DNA of 64,000 nucleotides from Trichoplax sp. H2 (taxonomy: Eukaryota; Placozoa; Uniplacotomia; Trichoplacea), in the NCBI GenBank assembly GCA_003344405.1, contig NOWV01000120.1, positions 1 through 64,000 of the forward strand. The letters run 5' to 3'. Under the pieces are notes generated by a model that saw only the letters and a program-made list of their open reading frames with translations, had not been told where the DNA came from and did no database searches. Numbering within the stretch: position 1 is the stretch's first letter; the number at the start of each line of letters is the position of its first letter. The position numbers and the translations under genes were made by a program. Positions 53,151-64,000 of the stretch are shown here, in pieces.

Positions 53151-56100
53151 GTTGTATTCAATGGAGAGAAAATACGCCAAGTTTAATTCGTTCCTTACGC
53201 TAATGTAGTGTGTATTCAAGTAGTAAAGACTGTAATAATAATAATAATATTAATTTCCTTCAATGATTTAGAATCAATTCTACGTAGTTGTTAGTATTCT
53301 TGTAAAATTCGCGTGTGCTAATTCCAATCACTGCTGTCCTATTTGTTATACCGTATGCTCATAGACTATACATACACTTACACCTACATGTAGCCAATTC
53401 AACAAAGAAAAGTATACTATAGAAGTAAAGCGTTATAATTTGGATGGTTGGTAAGTACAGTACGTAGGTTGTTTTCTTCTCCTTTTTCGATCTCCGTCTG
53501 AAGTCAAGATTTAGTGTTTAAAGTCAAAAATTTGAAAAGCAACCAAGTAATACTAACAACTTGTAGGAGATACTACGTTTCTTGCAAGACGATGGATGAA
53601 ATTTATAATTTTTAATGTTGTAGGATAGTGGGCTTCCTAGTCCATTCGTTACTGTCGTCTCGACCTACTACAATAGTTATAGTGTAGTTGATAGCACAAA
53701 GGATTATCTCCCAATTTTTCGATACGCTTAGTAGGAAAATAAACAGCTTAAAACCGCTTTTAATTGTGCTAATAGCGTCAATAGTGAAATTTGTTGATCT
53801 ATTACTACTATTCTGATAGCTACCACAATACTTGGCAATATTGTTCGACTTTAGTATTAGAAAACTATGAAAGCAATCAGTTGACGAAAAGGAGTAACGT
53901 CGTCTGTCTTGGTATTCATCGAGTCTACAAGCTTGATTTCATTCACCGTTACCACCTATTTAGAACTTTAGTTGATAGTAGAATATAGTCTGAAGGAAAA
54001 ACTTCATTCCTACATTGGTCGCTGTCCATGCGTCGAGGTTATTTCATAATAAATAAACTAATTAGGAGTGAATATTCAATCCAATTACAGTAATAAACTG
54101 TTACTAATAATTATAACTACTCTACAATCCAAATTGAGTCGCACGCTATTTGGCGTTTTTGATAACTGCAGTACAGTACAGTATACCCTATCGATGGAAT
54201 CAACGATTTACAGTCTCATCCTGTATTTTTGTAGACTTGATAGCAGACTATTCAATTGCGATAGTCGTGATCGAGTACTATAGATATCGCCATTAGTAAA
54301 AAGATTGAATACTTTTTTGATTAATTATGCATGATAAGGCATTGTTTGGTTGTTTAATCTAACAGATTTCTTTGTTTCTGATGACAATGATATCTAATGT
54401 GACTGACAGCTTTTGGTCTAGAATAATACGATGACAGAGATCAGTGCATAACGATCTCTACCAGCGTTGCTATTGCATTATTACACCGCAGCTATACAAT
54501 AAGGGAGGATGGCCTACAAATTGGCGACAATCGATCATGCTGCATAGCTGTTGTAAAAAGAAAAGTGCTTATGGCGCAGTTACAGACCAACAACAACTAC
54601 TTGTAGGACAGTAGTTGACTGCGAGAGTATAGAATGATTATCCTGTATGCTGCATCCTCGTACAGCGGGAGCAGATTTCCTTTGATAATAAGCGTTCATC
54701 AAGTCAGCATTTTTTAATAATCCATACTACAGGGAATATAAAACACAAGTTATTACTACTTGCAAAGGATCAACACCAATGTACGACTCCCGTCTATCAT
54801 ACGTATAAAATCGGCTGTATCGATATCAATAAATAACTCGTTGATTGCATGTACTGTACTGTATATGTCATATATACAGTACAGTATACAGTCATACTTA
54901 CAGTATGTGCGTCCATGAAATACGAATCTACTGTACATGTCATGTAGGGGAGTCGTATATTAATGTTGATCCCTTGCAAAGCACAACCGGATGTGCAAGA
55001 TCGACTAGTATCAAGGTTTCCTGCTATCCAGCAATAGTACTGTATTACTGGAAATAAATGAAAGTCGATAGATTAGCGTTTTCCTTTTTCACCAACAGTA
55101 GCCTCAAATCATGTAACGGTACTGTCAATAACAGCATGATCGTAGATACGTACAATAATTGTTGTTATGGCAATTGTAATTAATGAGTCTGCTTGGCTGG
55201 ACTGTGCTTGTCGTCAAGAATACAGTACAGTACAATATTCTTTCTTACGTATTTTATCAGTAATTATATACACCTAATCTCGGTCTGGTTTAGGTCTGAA
55301 ACCTTTACGAATTCAATACCGAAAGCCAGCTGAGCCAACACTATAAATTTGAAATCAAACCAAAGTAAACCCCAAAATGTTTACCATTTTCAGCCAAACC
55401 TACTCTTTGAAAATGGTTCATATTAGAGTTCTGTACACAATGTAGCACGCGTTCTTACTGTACAATCGTGAACATACACTACAGTATAATACTGTGTACT
55501 TACGGCATAGTGCAGTATATTGTACAGTGCGAATAGTGTACTCTACTGTACAGTAATGTAATATTACAAATGTGCAGGATGAGGGATATCTACTCTCATT
55601 TTATTTGTATTTTAATAGAAAGAGAGGAGGCAAGAAGACTGTGAGTGAGGAGAGGAGAGCTCAGGGCTGAATAATATCGTAGACTGAGCGTACTCATACG
55701 GTAACAGGTAGTACTGTAATGACAAGTGGCACATCTGTATCGTCAATGTACAGTCTATTACACGTACGTGATATAATCTACGGACGTTATGATAGTTTAT
55801 TATGCTATATGTATGACTGGAACTCTTTCTAAAGTTGTCAAGTTTAGTCCATGGACTTTTCGGTTTACAGATGTCGCTGTTTTAGCCTAAATAAATCCTA
55901 GCCGCAGTCTCGGGGAAAGGAAGAAGTGCAGTACAGTGTACAGTCCAGTCCTGTTACAGTCTACAGTACTGTATACTGCATACAATGTACTGTACAGGAT
56001 TTGCTACCGGTCTTAACGTACCGGACCCACATTACGCTACTAGTACTACGAGTATCAAGGCAAGATCAATCCTGTCATGCTGGAAATAAACATAGTACTT

Positions 56101-56245
56101 TTACTGCTCTATGATTAGAATTGCATTTGTTGTAGCCTTCTGTAAAAAATAACTACTTCAATTTATCTCAGAAATATTGTTGTGCCATCGATTGAGCGGA
56201 GTAAGTAATTGCTGCATCGCCTAAATACGCCTAAAAGTAAGTCAA
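53151..56245. other. Intergenic region with GTAC-palindrome clusters, no gene
   Basis: About 3.1 kb between the divergent P450 and Twinkle genes. Palindromic words cluster at 54845-54945, 55440-55560 and 55925-56000. ORFs here are short and mostly created by those words. Confidence 0.6.
55440..56000. repeat. GTAC-palindrome clusters upstream of Twinkle
   Basis: Two runs (55440-55560 and 55925-56000) of cagtac/gtactg words. The second ends about 250 bp before the Twinkle start codon. Confidence 0.8.
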
Positions 56246-59200
56246 ATGAGAGCAAAAGCTGGAGCAGCATTGCTCGTGTTACGGAGATTCCAGCTACGTT
56301 GGGTTGGCAACAGCTACCTTATGGCTCCTCTTCAACGAAGTAAGTGTGAAAATCGACCCATCGGTAATCAACACTAAATTAGTGATATAATCCACTGCTA
56401 TTTATGAGCTGCATCCTTTCATCTTTACGTAAAGTATCACGTAAATCAGTCATCAATGCAACATGATTGCACTCATTATAAATACTCTACTATGCTCTTT
56501 CTGGTCTATCATATTAAAATACTGTACTGCACTCGTGCATACAGTACTGTATCTGCCATGCTGTACTGCTTTTCCAGTCCTAGCTGCCCTCTACTTCGTA
56601 CGAACTTGTTCAATCTACATTCAGTACTATCGATAGTAAAAATGCACGCCTATATGCATGCACATCTTCGTCTCATAGTCAAATTTTCGATTAAGTTTCC
56701 TTACATTTAGTATTTTAAATATTCAACAATCAATCCTGTTTTATCTGCAATGGTAGACCTATGGATTCGTATACAAGCAAATCATAAAGTGAGAGCTGGA
56801 AATACAACGGATGAATTTGCCTCAAGAGGTCATGCAAATGCACAACAGAAACGTTACCAACATCAGATCTCCTTTTCAACCAAAAATATTCCTAATAAAG
56901 ATAGTGTAGTGGATATCCTTACTAAATATAAGGTACCATATGATAAAGGCCACGCTACCATCATTACAACTTGTCCTAAAGTATGTGAGCATGCTGGCAG
57001 CAACGAAAAATGCGTATATATTAACAAAGTAACTGGTTCGTTAATATGCAAGAGATGCGAAAAAAGAGGCGAATGGCAAGATACTAGAGGTTCATCTAAA
57101 TGAATATTTTAGACTATTGCACGCTTAGATGTATCCATGATTCACGCATTAATTATTTGGCGATCAATTGGTGACAAATAAATTGTTCTATCATTCATAA
57201 TTATAATTGTAGATTGGTATAGCGGAAAAAAAAAGGTTAATGAAAGTGAAGTAAAAGTCAGTAAAACAGAGGATATGACATCAGAATGGGAGACCTGTAC
57301 TCCGTTTGAGGAGTGTGAAAAGGATATTAAGGAGCAAATAGTCAAGAAATACGGCATTCAGGTCGACTTGGGCAATATAGTTATAATGTACGCATTGAAG
57401 GTATCGAATGAATGTTATTTTATTACACTATTAGAGCCTACAAGAAGATTACTGCAAGAAATTTCAGCTTCGAGTCAAAAAATTGAAGGTATTTGCCATC
57501 ACTAATAAGCTATAATGATCCGTATGAGGTGCTGTAAGCGTGATGATCATGCAGTCTTTATCGCTCTAATTTGTTACATGGAAATCTTGAAGCTATCATC
57601 AGCGGATGAAGAACAATATTACTTCCTTTGTCCCTGGTTTGACTTTTCTAATACAGTATGTGGAATTAAAGTGTTACTACCTGAAAGGACAGACGTTTCG
57701 TCTTTGGAGACTCTTGCAAAGTAGCTATTAACCCGATAATAACATTTTACATAATTTGTACCAGCTTTCTAAAGTAAACTGTATTAGTCTCACTCTAAAA
57801 CATTAAATCTCTAGAACTTCTACTGTTGGACTCTTTGGCTATGATAATATACAAAAAGAGAATGACGAAGTAATATTTAGTTACATCATCAGTGTATAGT
57901 AGCTTTGAGTAGCTTTGTTGAGTCGCGTTTCCTAAATACTGACGATAATGAACTAATTCTTAGGTGGTATTAACTGCAAATGAATTTGATGCCATGGCCA
58001 TTAATCAAGGCACTGGAGTACCGGCGGTATCCTTACCTAACGGAAACGTTCTTCTACCTGTTGATCTTGTTCCACTATTCGAACAATTTAAGCGTATTAC
58101 TATTTGGCTTGGCAATTCGGTCAAAGATAAACGTATGGAATTGCAATTTGCCAATAAATTGCAAAGAGAACGTTGCTATTTTTTACCGTACGCCAGCTAA
58201 TTCATCGCTCTAAATAAAGTACAAGTTAGACTCATGTCTTACCTGTAGTTTGTGTTATATAACAGATCTACCTTAAAAGGTGAATTTCCGACAGCATTGG
58301 AAGCTTTAAATCGGGTAAGAGGTATTTTTGCATCTTCACAATTCAACTGATTTCTTAGAATATTAATATACCTTCATTCTTACATACTAGGGAGTGGACT
58401 TGAAGAAAGTTTTAAATTCCGCTCATGTCGTAGCACATAATCGAATTGTGACCTTTACTGATGTTAGTATCGATATTGTATCGAAATTGTACATTATACA
58501 GCATTTTTATTACCCAAGCGAATGAAATATTATAATCTCTGTATTTAATGAGGTATTTCTTGAATTATAGTTAAGACAAGATGTATATAATGAATTCGCT
58601 AATAGGGAACAAATTATCGGTGTACCAGTAAGTTGTGTAGTTATATCTTGCATCATTATCTAGATTACGATTGCATTTAACTTTTAGCACAGTAGCTACT
58701 ACACTGTATATCTCACATAGGTGTTATCCTTGGAAATAAGTAATACATCGATATCTAATTGATACAGTAGCAAGTAATAAAAGTACATTATATTCTCTTA
58801 TAACAGTGGCAGCGCCATCCTGAACTAACGAAAATCCTGAAAGGCCATAGAAGAGGAGAAATGACAATTTTTACTGGGCCTACTGGTTCTGGTAAAACTA
58901 CTTTTATCAGCGAGATTTCAATAGACCTGTGCAATCAAGGGGTATTGTAATAATTAATAGTCATTACAAATAAATCAATTACTTGTGTCCATGTTATTAA
59001 ATATACTGTATTTATGACTTGCTTATAGGTCAATACATTATTTGGAAGTTTCGAAATTCGTAATGTACGGATTATGAAGACCATGATGCGGCAGTTTTCA
59101 GGGTAACAACATGACTGTAAACGCCGAATACCGTTAGAGAGTTAAGATTTTAACAAGTTATTTTATCTCTCTTTTAAAATATAAATACGCAGTATAAATT

Positions 59201-60297
59201 TCGAGGAAAAAAACAAATTAGGTAAGTTCGAAAAGTACGCAACACAGTTTGAAAAATTACCGCTGTATTTCATGCATTTCTACGGCTCCCAGGATATTAA
59301 GCGCGTCATTCAAGTAAGTGGATGATGACAGAATATTATCACTATCATGCATTCGAAATGACTTTACGATTTTATCACATAGACTATGGAGCACGCCGCT
59401 TATATCTTCGACATTGAACATATTATAGTAGATAACTTACAGTTTTTACTGAATGTTGATACCAGGTATGTTGTGATTAAAATTCTTAGATCAACGAGTA
59501 TAATTTTATTATTATACTGGAATTTGATATTGTGAAATGAACTAACTATAAGATAATGTTATTCCATAGAGATGACTTCGCATTCAGACAACAAAATTTA
59601 GCCTTAAGTTTGTTCCGAAGATTTGCCTCGGAAAAAAATGTGCATGTAACTCTAGTAGTTCATCCGCGTAAGGTACCATTAGCTAGTTATTATATGTTTC
59701 ATATGTATTCATCTAGAATATCTGGAATTACATTTAGTTGAATTGCGAATAGTAAGAATATGTACTCAATAACTACTAGGAAAATGACGACACAGATTTG
59801 CAAATGGCGTCCATCGGTGGATCAGCGAAAGCCAGTCAGGAAGCTGATAACGTCATGATCTTACAAAATATTCGATACAAAGGAAAATCAATACAGGTTA
59901 AACAGCACGATATTTTCAGAATGTGTAAAAACTATAGTTGTGTATATCTTCCCTCTCAATGAAAGGTAATATATAATAGATTAGATTTAATACAATGGAA
60001 TGACGTTGTGTCTAGGTATTAAAAAATCGCTTTGACGGTGATTTGGGCTCCTACAAGATCATGTTTTCTAAGGAAAATTTATGTATGGGTTCCCGATCTA
60101 AAAACTTCACGGCAAAGGCATTAGATGCTGCTATAGCTAGTGAAGAAATGTCGACACCGGATGCGAAAAAATCATCGAAAAAGACTACTACAACAGAAAC
60201 AGGTGAAGAAAAGTCTTTACAGGATGCAAAAAAACCAACAAGAAAAGTTGTCAAAGGTGTGCAAGTTAAAAAGCTGAAACTAACTGGCAAAAATTAA
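56246..60297 (+). CDS. TWNK: Twinkle mitochondrial replicative DNA helicase with a Cys-rich N-terminal zinc-ribbon-like region
   Basis: 709 residues (human 684) from 17 exons: 56246-56339, 56757-57089, 57213-57361, 57435-57488, 57593-57720, 57815-57869, 57964-58187, 58266-58314, 58391-58462, 58571-58627, 58807-58941, 59029-59102, 59193-59313, 59383-59465, 59570-59672, 59780-59896, 60016-60297. Exon 1 encodes an Arg-rich, acid-free presequence suited to mitochondrial import. Cys104, 108, 117, 129 and 132 form a zinc-ribbon-like pattern (CPKVC...CKRC). The TOPRIM-like part has lost key acids: TANEFD where primases have TEGExD, and no DxD. The helicase is complete, with Walker A GPTGSGKT at 429-436 and Walker B VDN with Asp532, and SFEI and NRFDGD blocks. 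A Lys/Thr-rich tail ends the protein. It unwinds mtDNA at the replication fork. Confidence 0.95.
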
Positions 60298-61094
60298 TGA
60301 TATGGAAAATACAAATTATCTAATCTAGAAGATAATCTGAAGATATGCGTATCTCCTTGCCTTTTTGGCCGTAAATCATGACTGTTAAGTCTGTCATTAG
60401 ATCCTTTGTATTCATGTCTGCCTGGTTAAGTATGGTTATATAATTCTGGATGACTTTCCTTAGCTTATTATATTACTATTAAAATGTGCAGAACTGTACT
60501 ATAGAACTGGACAAAACTACTGTATATTGAAATATTTTTCAATGAAAGCGTGAATGATATCAAGTTAATATTTTAAATTTTATGAAAACGTAAATAACAT
60601 CATTCGTATTAACTGCCTCATTAGTACCAGTATTATATATAACTCGAGTTCAACCGGAATTATAACTATAAAATAAATTATATTTCATTTAGATTCGCAA
60701 CTATTTTGTACTACTGTAACTGTATATCACTGGCAATCCTTTAATGATCTAGAAAATGTGGTAATAGCTCACTGACACACAACAAAGCTTAACAGGAATA
60801 TGTTTATTATATTACACGTGTATGACAGGATAATTTAATAAAATCCATATTTACATCATCGACTGATCTTGTACTGTGATTCTAGATTCTTTCTAACGTC
60901 CGATAGTTTTATATCTGATTAATTTGCAATTATTCATATACATATATAACAGTGTAATAAGTTGTATCCCAAAGTATGTTCGATAGCCACTTTCGCATAA
61001 ATTGTACAGCGCATATTTCATATTGAACGTAAATAGAACCGATATAAAATGTTATAATCGGTGCTATTGGTTAGTGTGGTGTTATTATTCTTTA
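60298..61094. other. Intergenic region between convergent TWNK and POLR1F genes
   Basis: About 0.8 kb, AT-rich. It should hold both 3' untranslated regions. No other feature seen. Confidence 0.5.
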
Positions 61095-62170
61095 TTACTT
61101 AGACTTATCAAGCTTCATTTTCTTTTTAGCTTTCTTTCCAGCTTGGTCTTTTTTCTTATCCTTCTTTCTCTTTAAACTGCCGTTGTTTCTGTTATCGTCA
61201 TTACCGCCATTAGAAATGATGATTTCCGAAGGGGAATCAGTCGTCTTTCCCTTAGTATCTTGAACATTTCCTTCATTAGGAATACTTCCCGTCTTATGAC
61301 TAAGATAGAAAGGATAAGCCCATTAGTATTGTTATATATCATAGAAGCAGGAATTGAAACGGTTATATCCTACAAAGTAGAGATACTACTGTATGAGAAA
61401 TTGCTACAACTATTGCATTTCAAGAGAAATAGGCCTGAAATTAGAGTACATTACAATCCTTCAATTGTTGACACTGTAGCAAGCGAGAACTACAACATCA
61501 CCCATTTTGATGTAGACTGAAGTGCTAATTTTTGATCAAAGTGTATAGACCACAAGAGAAAATCTCTTTTATTGGTCTTAATCAAACTAAGTTATAATCA
61601 ACAGCTATGATTTATGAACTATTGACATCACCTTTGATGGAGCTTGCCACCAATGGATAAGAGTCCATCTTCAGTATAAACAGTTTTGACTAAAAATGCT
61701 ATATTTTTACCTACTTGCAGTTGCAAGCCGATCAACTTTTTCTTTTTAAGATGAATAGAGGCATTAATACATTGATGTACCAACAAACCAAAATAATCGG
61801 CACCAATCCTAGTTACAACTCCAATCAATGTACTGCCTACGGTAGGCTTGAAAACGACATACTCAACTTGAACTTTGACCACCAACACAGGTAATTCATC
61901 CACGACTTTAGCTTGATCTTGCAACAAATGGACATTACCAAATGCTAATACTACACCTGCTAATTGATGGCAGTAAACTAAATTCTTCTCTTTCAATGTA
62001 GCTGTAATACCATCGTAAACATTACTTAAAAAGCGATACGGGAGTAAAATCTCTTCTACCCGTTGCTGAACATTAAGGCAAGTATATTGTCCATTGCATA
62101 ACTTTTTAGCTTCACCAAAATCCGGTGCATGTACTCGATAGTCATTGGTCTCCTCACATTCGTCAGCCAT
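61095..62170 (-). CDS. POLR1F: RNA polymerase I subunit RPA43 (POLR1F)
   Basis: 247 residues (human about 338) from two exons, 62170-61632 and 61299-61095, joined in frame (phase 2). The N-terminal part matches the RPA43/Rpb7-type tip domain (LPYRFLSNVYDGI and VVLAFGNV regions). The OB-like domain follows with VVTRIGADYFGLLVHQCINASI, which fits the human MGIVNKV...GCLVHGCFNASI block. Exon 2 encodes a Lys-rich nuclear tail, as in other RPA43 proteins. It joins RPA14-type partners to form the Pol I stalk that contacts the initiation factor RRN3. A GTAC-palindrome cluster lies 240-440 bp upstream of the start codon. Confidence 0.9.
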
Positions 62171-62409
62171 TTTATCTTACTACTAACCGAAGAGATAATG
62201 GGAAGCAGCTACACACAGTAATCTAACATATAAATCGAAAAATGTTTCTGTCTAGATAGTCAAAGAATATGATCTTGGGATTGCTCTATCTTTTAGCTCA
62301 GCTTTGCACACCGATGGCAGAATTTGTCCATGGGTGCATTGATTGCTTCAGCGTGGAGAGGCGACTGACACTACTTGCAACGAAAGTACAACTACGCATG
62401 TGCTGTATG

Positions 62410-62610
62410 TTACAGTGTACTGTATACTGTACTGTACAGTGTACAGTGCATAGTACAGTACAGTAACAGCTGTACAGAGTGCTGGACAGTATCGAGCGAT
62501 TCAGTGGATTGTACAGTACAGGACAAGTGTCCATTATACAATATACAGTACAGTATTACACAACCACCATGATCGTACTACAGTATAATGTGCAGTACAG
62601 TTAGCACATC
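62410..62610. repeat. GTAC-palindrome cluster upstream of POLR1F
   Basis: Overlapping tacagtgtac, gtactgtaca and gtacagtac words. Apparent ORFs on both strands here are Cys/Thr/Val-rich artefacts of the repeats. Confidence 0.85.
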
Positions 62611-62644
62611 GACTGTTCACTATATACAACATACAGCTATTTTA

Positions 62645-63594
62645 CAAACCTTAAATGTTATTTAGCATACATACCTAGACCTTTACATTGATCTGATATC
62701 TTATCACCATTCTTACTTCGTATTACTATTACTATTGCATTGATAGTCTGTACAGACATTGAATTGAAAAATCAAATTCACAATTTACAGCTAATCATCA
62801 TCGAAGTAAAGCTACGAAACAATGGATTGAGACGTCTTTGACTTCCATACGCGTATAATCGTGAAGTATAGTTTCACATGCGGAATAAGTAATACGCCTC
62901 AATACGAGCTCGAGGACTCGTTGTACATAGTTGCACAAAGATCTTGGAGAGTGTCCGATACTGCATCCCAAATTTAACTATTTCTCAGTCTCGGAAATTT
63001 CAAACTGTTACTCTAAACGATTAGCAACTATAGTATTATTAAAGTACATTAATTCAATAACACCANNNNNNNNNNNNNNNNNNNNACAAACCTTAAATGT
63101 TATTTAGCATACATACCTAGACCTTTACATTGATCTGATATCTTATCACCATTCTTACTTCGTATTACTATTACTATTGCATTGATAGTCTGTACAGACA
63201 TTGAATTGAAAAATCAAATTCACAATTTACAGCTAATCATCAGCGAAGTAAAGCTACGAAACAATGGATTGAGACGTCTTTGACTTCCATACGCGTATAA
63301 TCGTGAAGTATAGTTTCACATGCGGAATAAGTAATATGAAGAGAAAGCTAATTCTGCCACGCAATACTTCATTTCTATTTTCTTCACACTATTGTAATTG
63401 TTGTGTTGTCGCGTACTTGCTGTACGCCTCAATACGAGCTCGAGGACTCGTTGTACATAGTTGCACAAAGATCTCGGAGAGTGTCCGATACTGCATCCCA
63501 AATTTAACTATTTCTCAGTCTCCGAAATTTCAAACTGTTACTCTAAACGATTAGCAACTACAGTATTATTAAAGTACATTAATTCAATAACACC
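62645..63594. repeat. Direct duplication across an assembly gap
   Basis: The sequence at 62645-63065 is repeated at 63086-63594, nearly base for base, on the two sides of the N run. The second copy has about 90-100 extra bases after the shared word ggaataagtaata and a few substitutions. Two alleles placed in series by the assembler is the simplest reading. Confidence 0.9.
63066..63085. other. Assembly gap (20 N)
   Basis: Exactly twenty N. A round gap length between two copies of the same sequence suggests a placeholder join and not a measured distance. Confidence 0.98.
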
Positions 63595-64000
63595 ATCTAC
63601 TGGTATCGGATTGACCATCAATCGTATAATCACGTACAGTACAGTACGTTACTAATGCAGATAAGCAATCCTGTATACTAGGTACAGCAGAATGCAGGAG
63701 ATAGAGTATAAATATTATGAAACATGAAAACCCGATACGAGCTAATTCAAATTTGATAATTAGTTTCCTGAACTATTTCTCACAAACAGTATTATCAGGA
63801 TAAATCATAAAAGTGCAGAAGTATAATTTAGATTTATTTAATTTAATTTGTGATAATATTTTTCCATTTATAAAATGCAGTTGTCAAAGTTTGCGTAAAT
63901 TCTTTTAGATTATCATGCTCATGCATAACTTGTCTAAATTGCATTAACATACATAGCAATCCCATCATGGTCTACACAAGGTTCGTACATATAAATTAGA
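63595..64000. other. End of window, no gene recognised
   Basis: AT-rich sequence with one gtacagtacagtacg word near 63635. Nothing else recognisable. Confidence 0.5.

Noticed and set aside
57362-57505. Reading Twinkle exon 3 on past 57361, or reading exon 4 in the ORF frame (TRRLLQEIS...)
   Set aside because: The splice at 57361 and the other frame of 57435-57488 give [13 protein letters not shown], which matches human DDTLKRFSVRYL in place and length.
61260-61520. Plus-strand ORF of 86 codons overlapping POLR1F
   Set aside because: Overlaps the intron and exon 2 of the minus-strand RPA43 gene; no recognisable domain.
62269-62572. Three overlapping ORFs at the last palindrome cluster
   Set aside because: Same repeat artefact; no similarity to any protein family recognised.

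Overview
This window is nuclear DNA of an animal. Most genes are split by short GT-AG introns, and their products are recognisable metazoan or holozoan proteins: an HPS5/BLOC-2 subunit, nucleobindins, an adiponectin receptor, a CYP4-like P450, a degenerate-TOPRIM Twinkle helicase, RPA43, RPL27A and 7TM receptors. The AT-rich composition, conserved bilaterian-like gene structures, and intronless receptor, glycosyltransferase and P450 copies best fit an early-branching animal such as a placozoan (Trichoplax-like). That species guess is an inference from general knowledge; the sequence does not prove it. No prokaryotic genes, rRNA, tRNA, CRISPR arrays or intact transposons were recognised.

Layout. 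Positions 1-8.1 kb are a giant imperfect inverted repeat with arms of about 3-3.6 kb. It carries two divergent, nearly identical intronless 7TM receptor genes. At 9.3-10.8 kb is an intronless GT14 (core-2 GlcNAc-transferase-like) gene on the minus strand. At 12.7-14.4 kb is a satellite array with a period of about 200 bp. At 15.2-23.5 kb is a 24-exon HPS5 gene whose product ends in a RING-H2 finger absent from human HPS5. At 27.1-35.3 kb are two tandem nucleobindin paralogs with matching intron positions. At 37.8-43.5 kb is an adiponectin-receptor (PAQR) gene. At 44.7-46.9 kb, minus strand, is an eight-exon phosphoglycolate-phosphatase-like HAD gene. It is divergent from RPL27A (48.2-49.7 kb), which has a pyrimidine tract and an intron directly after its start codon. 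At 51.6-53.2 kb is an intronless CYP4-like P450 (minus). At 56.2-60.3 kb is a 17-exon Twinkle gene, convergent with a two-exon POLR1F/RPA43 gene (61.1-62.2 kb, minus). The end (62.6-63.6 kb) is a duplicated segment around a 20-N gap.

Exon joins were worked out by hand from GT/AG sites, reading frame and remembered human homologs. Reading frames close for all the multi-exon genes except one uncertain exon edge in HPS5. The neighbours are mostly housekeeping genes of unrelated pathways (lysosome-related organelle trafficking, Ca2+ binding in the secretory pathway, metabolic repair, cytosolic translation, mtDNA replication, Pol I transcription), so no operon-like logic is implied.

A striking non-coding feature is the clusters of short self-complementary GTACAGTAC/GTACTGTAC words. 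They are nearly absent from the first 14 kb, then recur in the 5' regions of most of the conserved genes and in one AdipoR intron.
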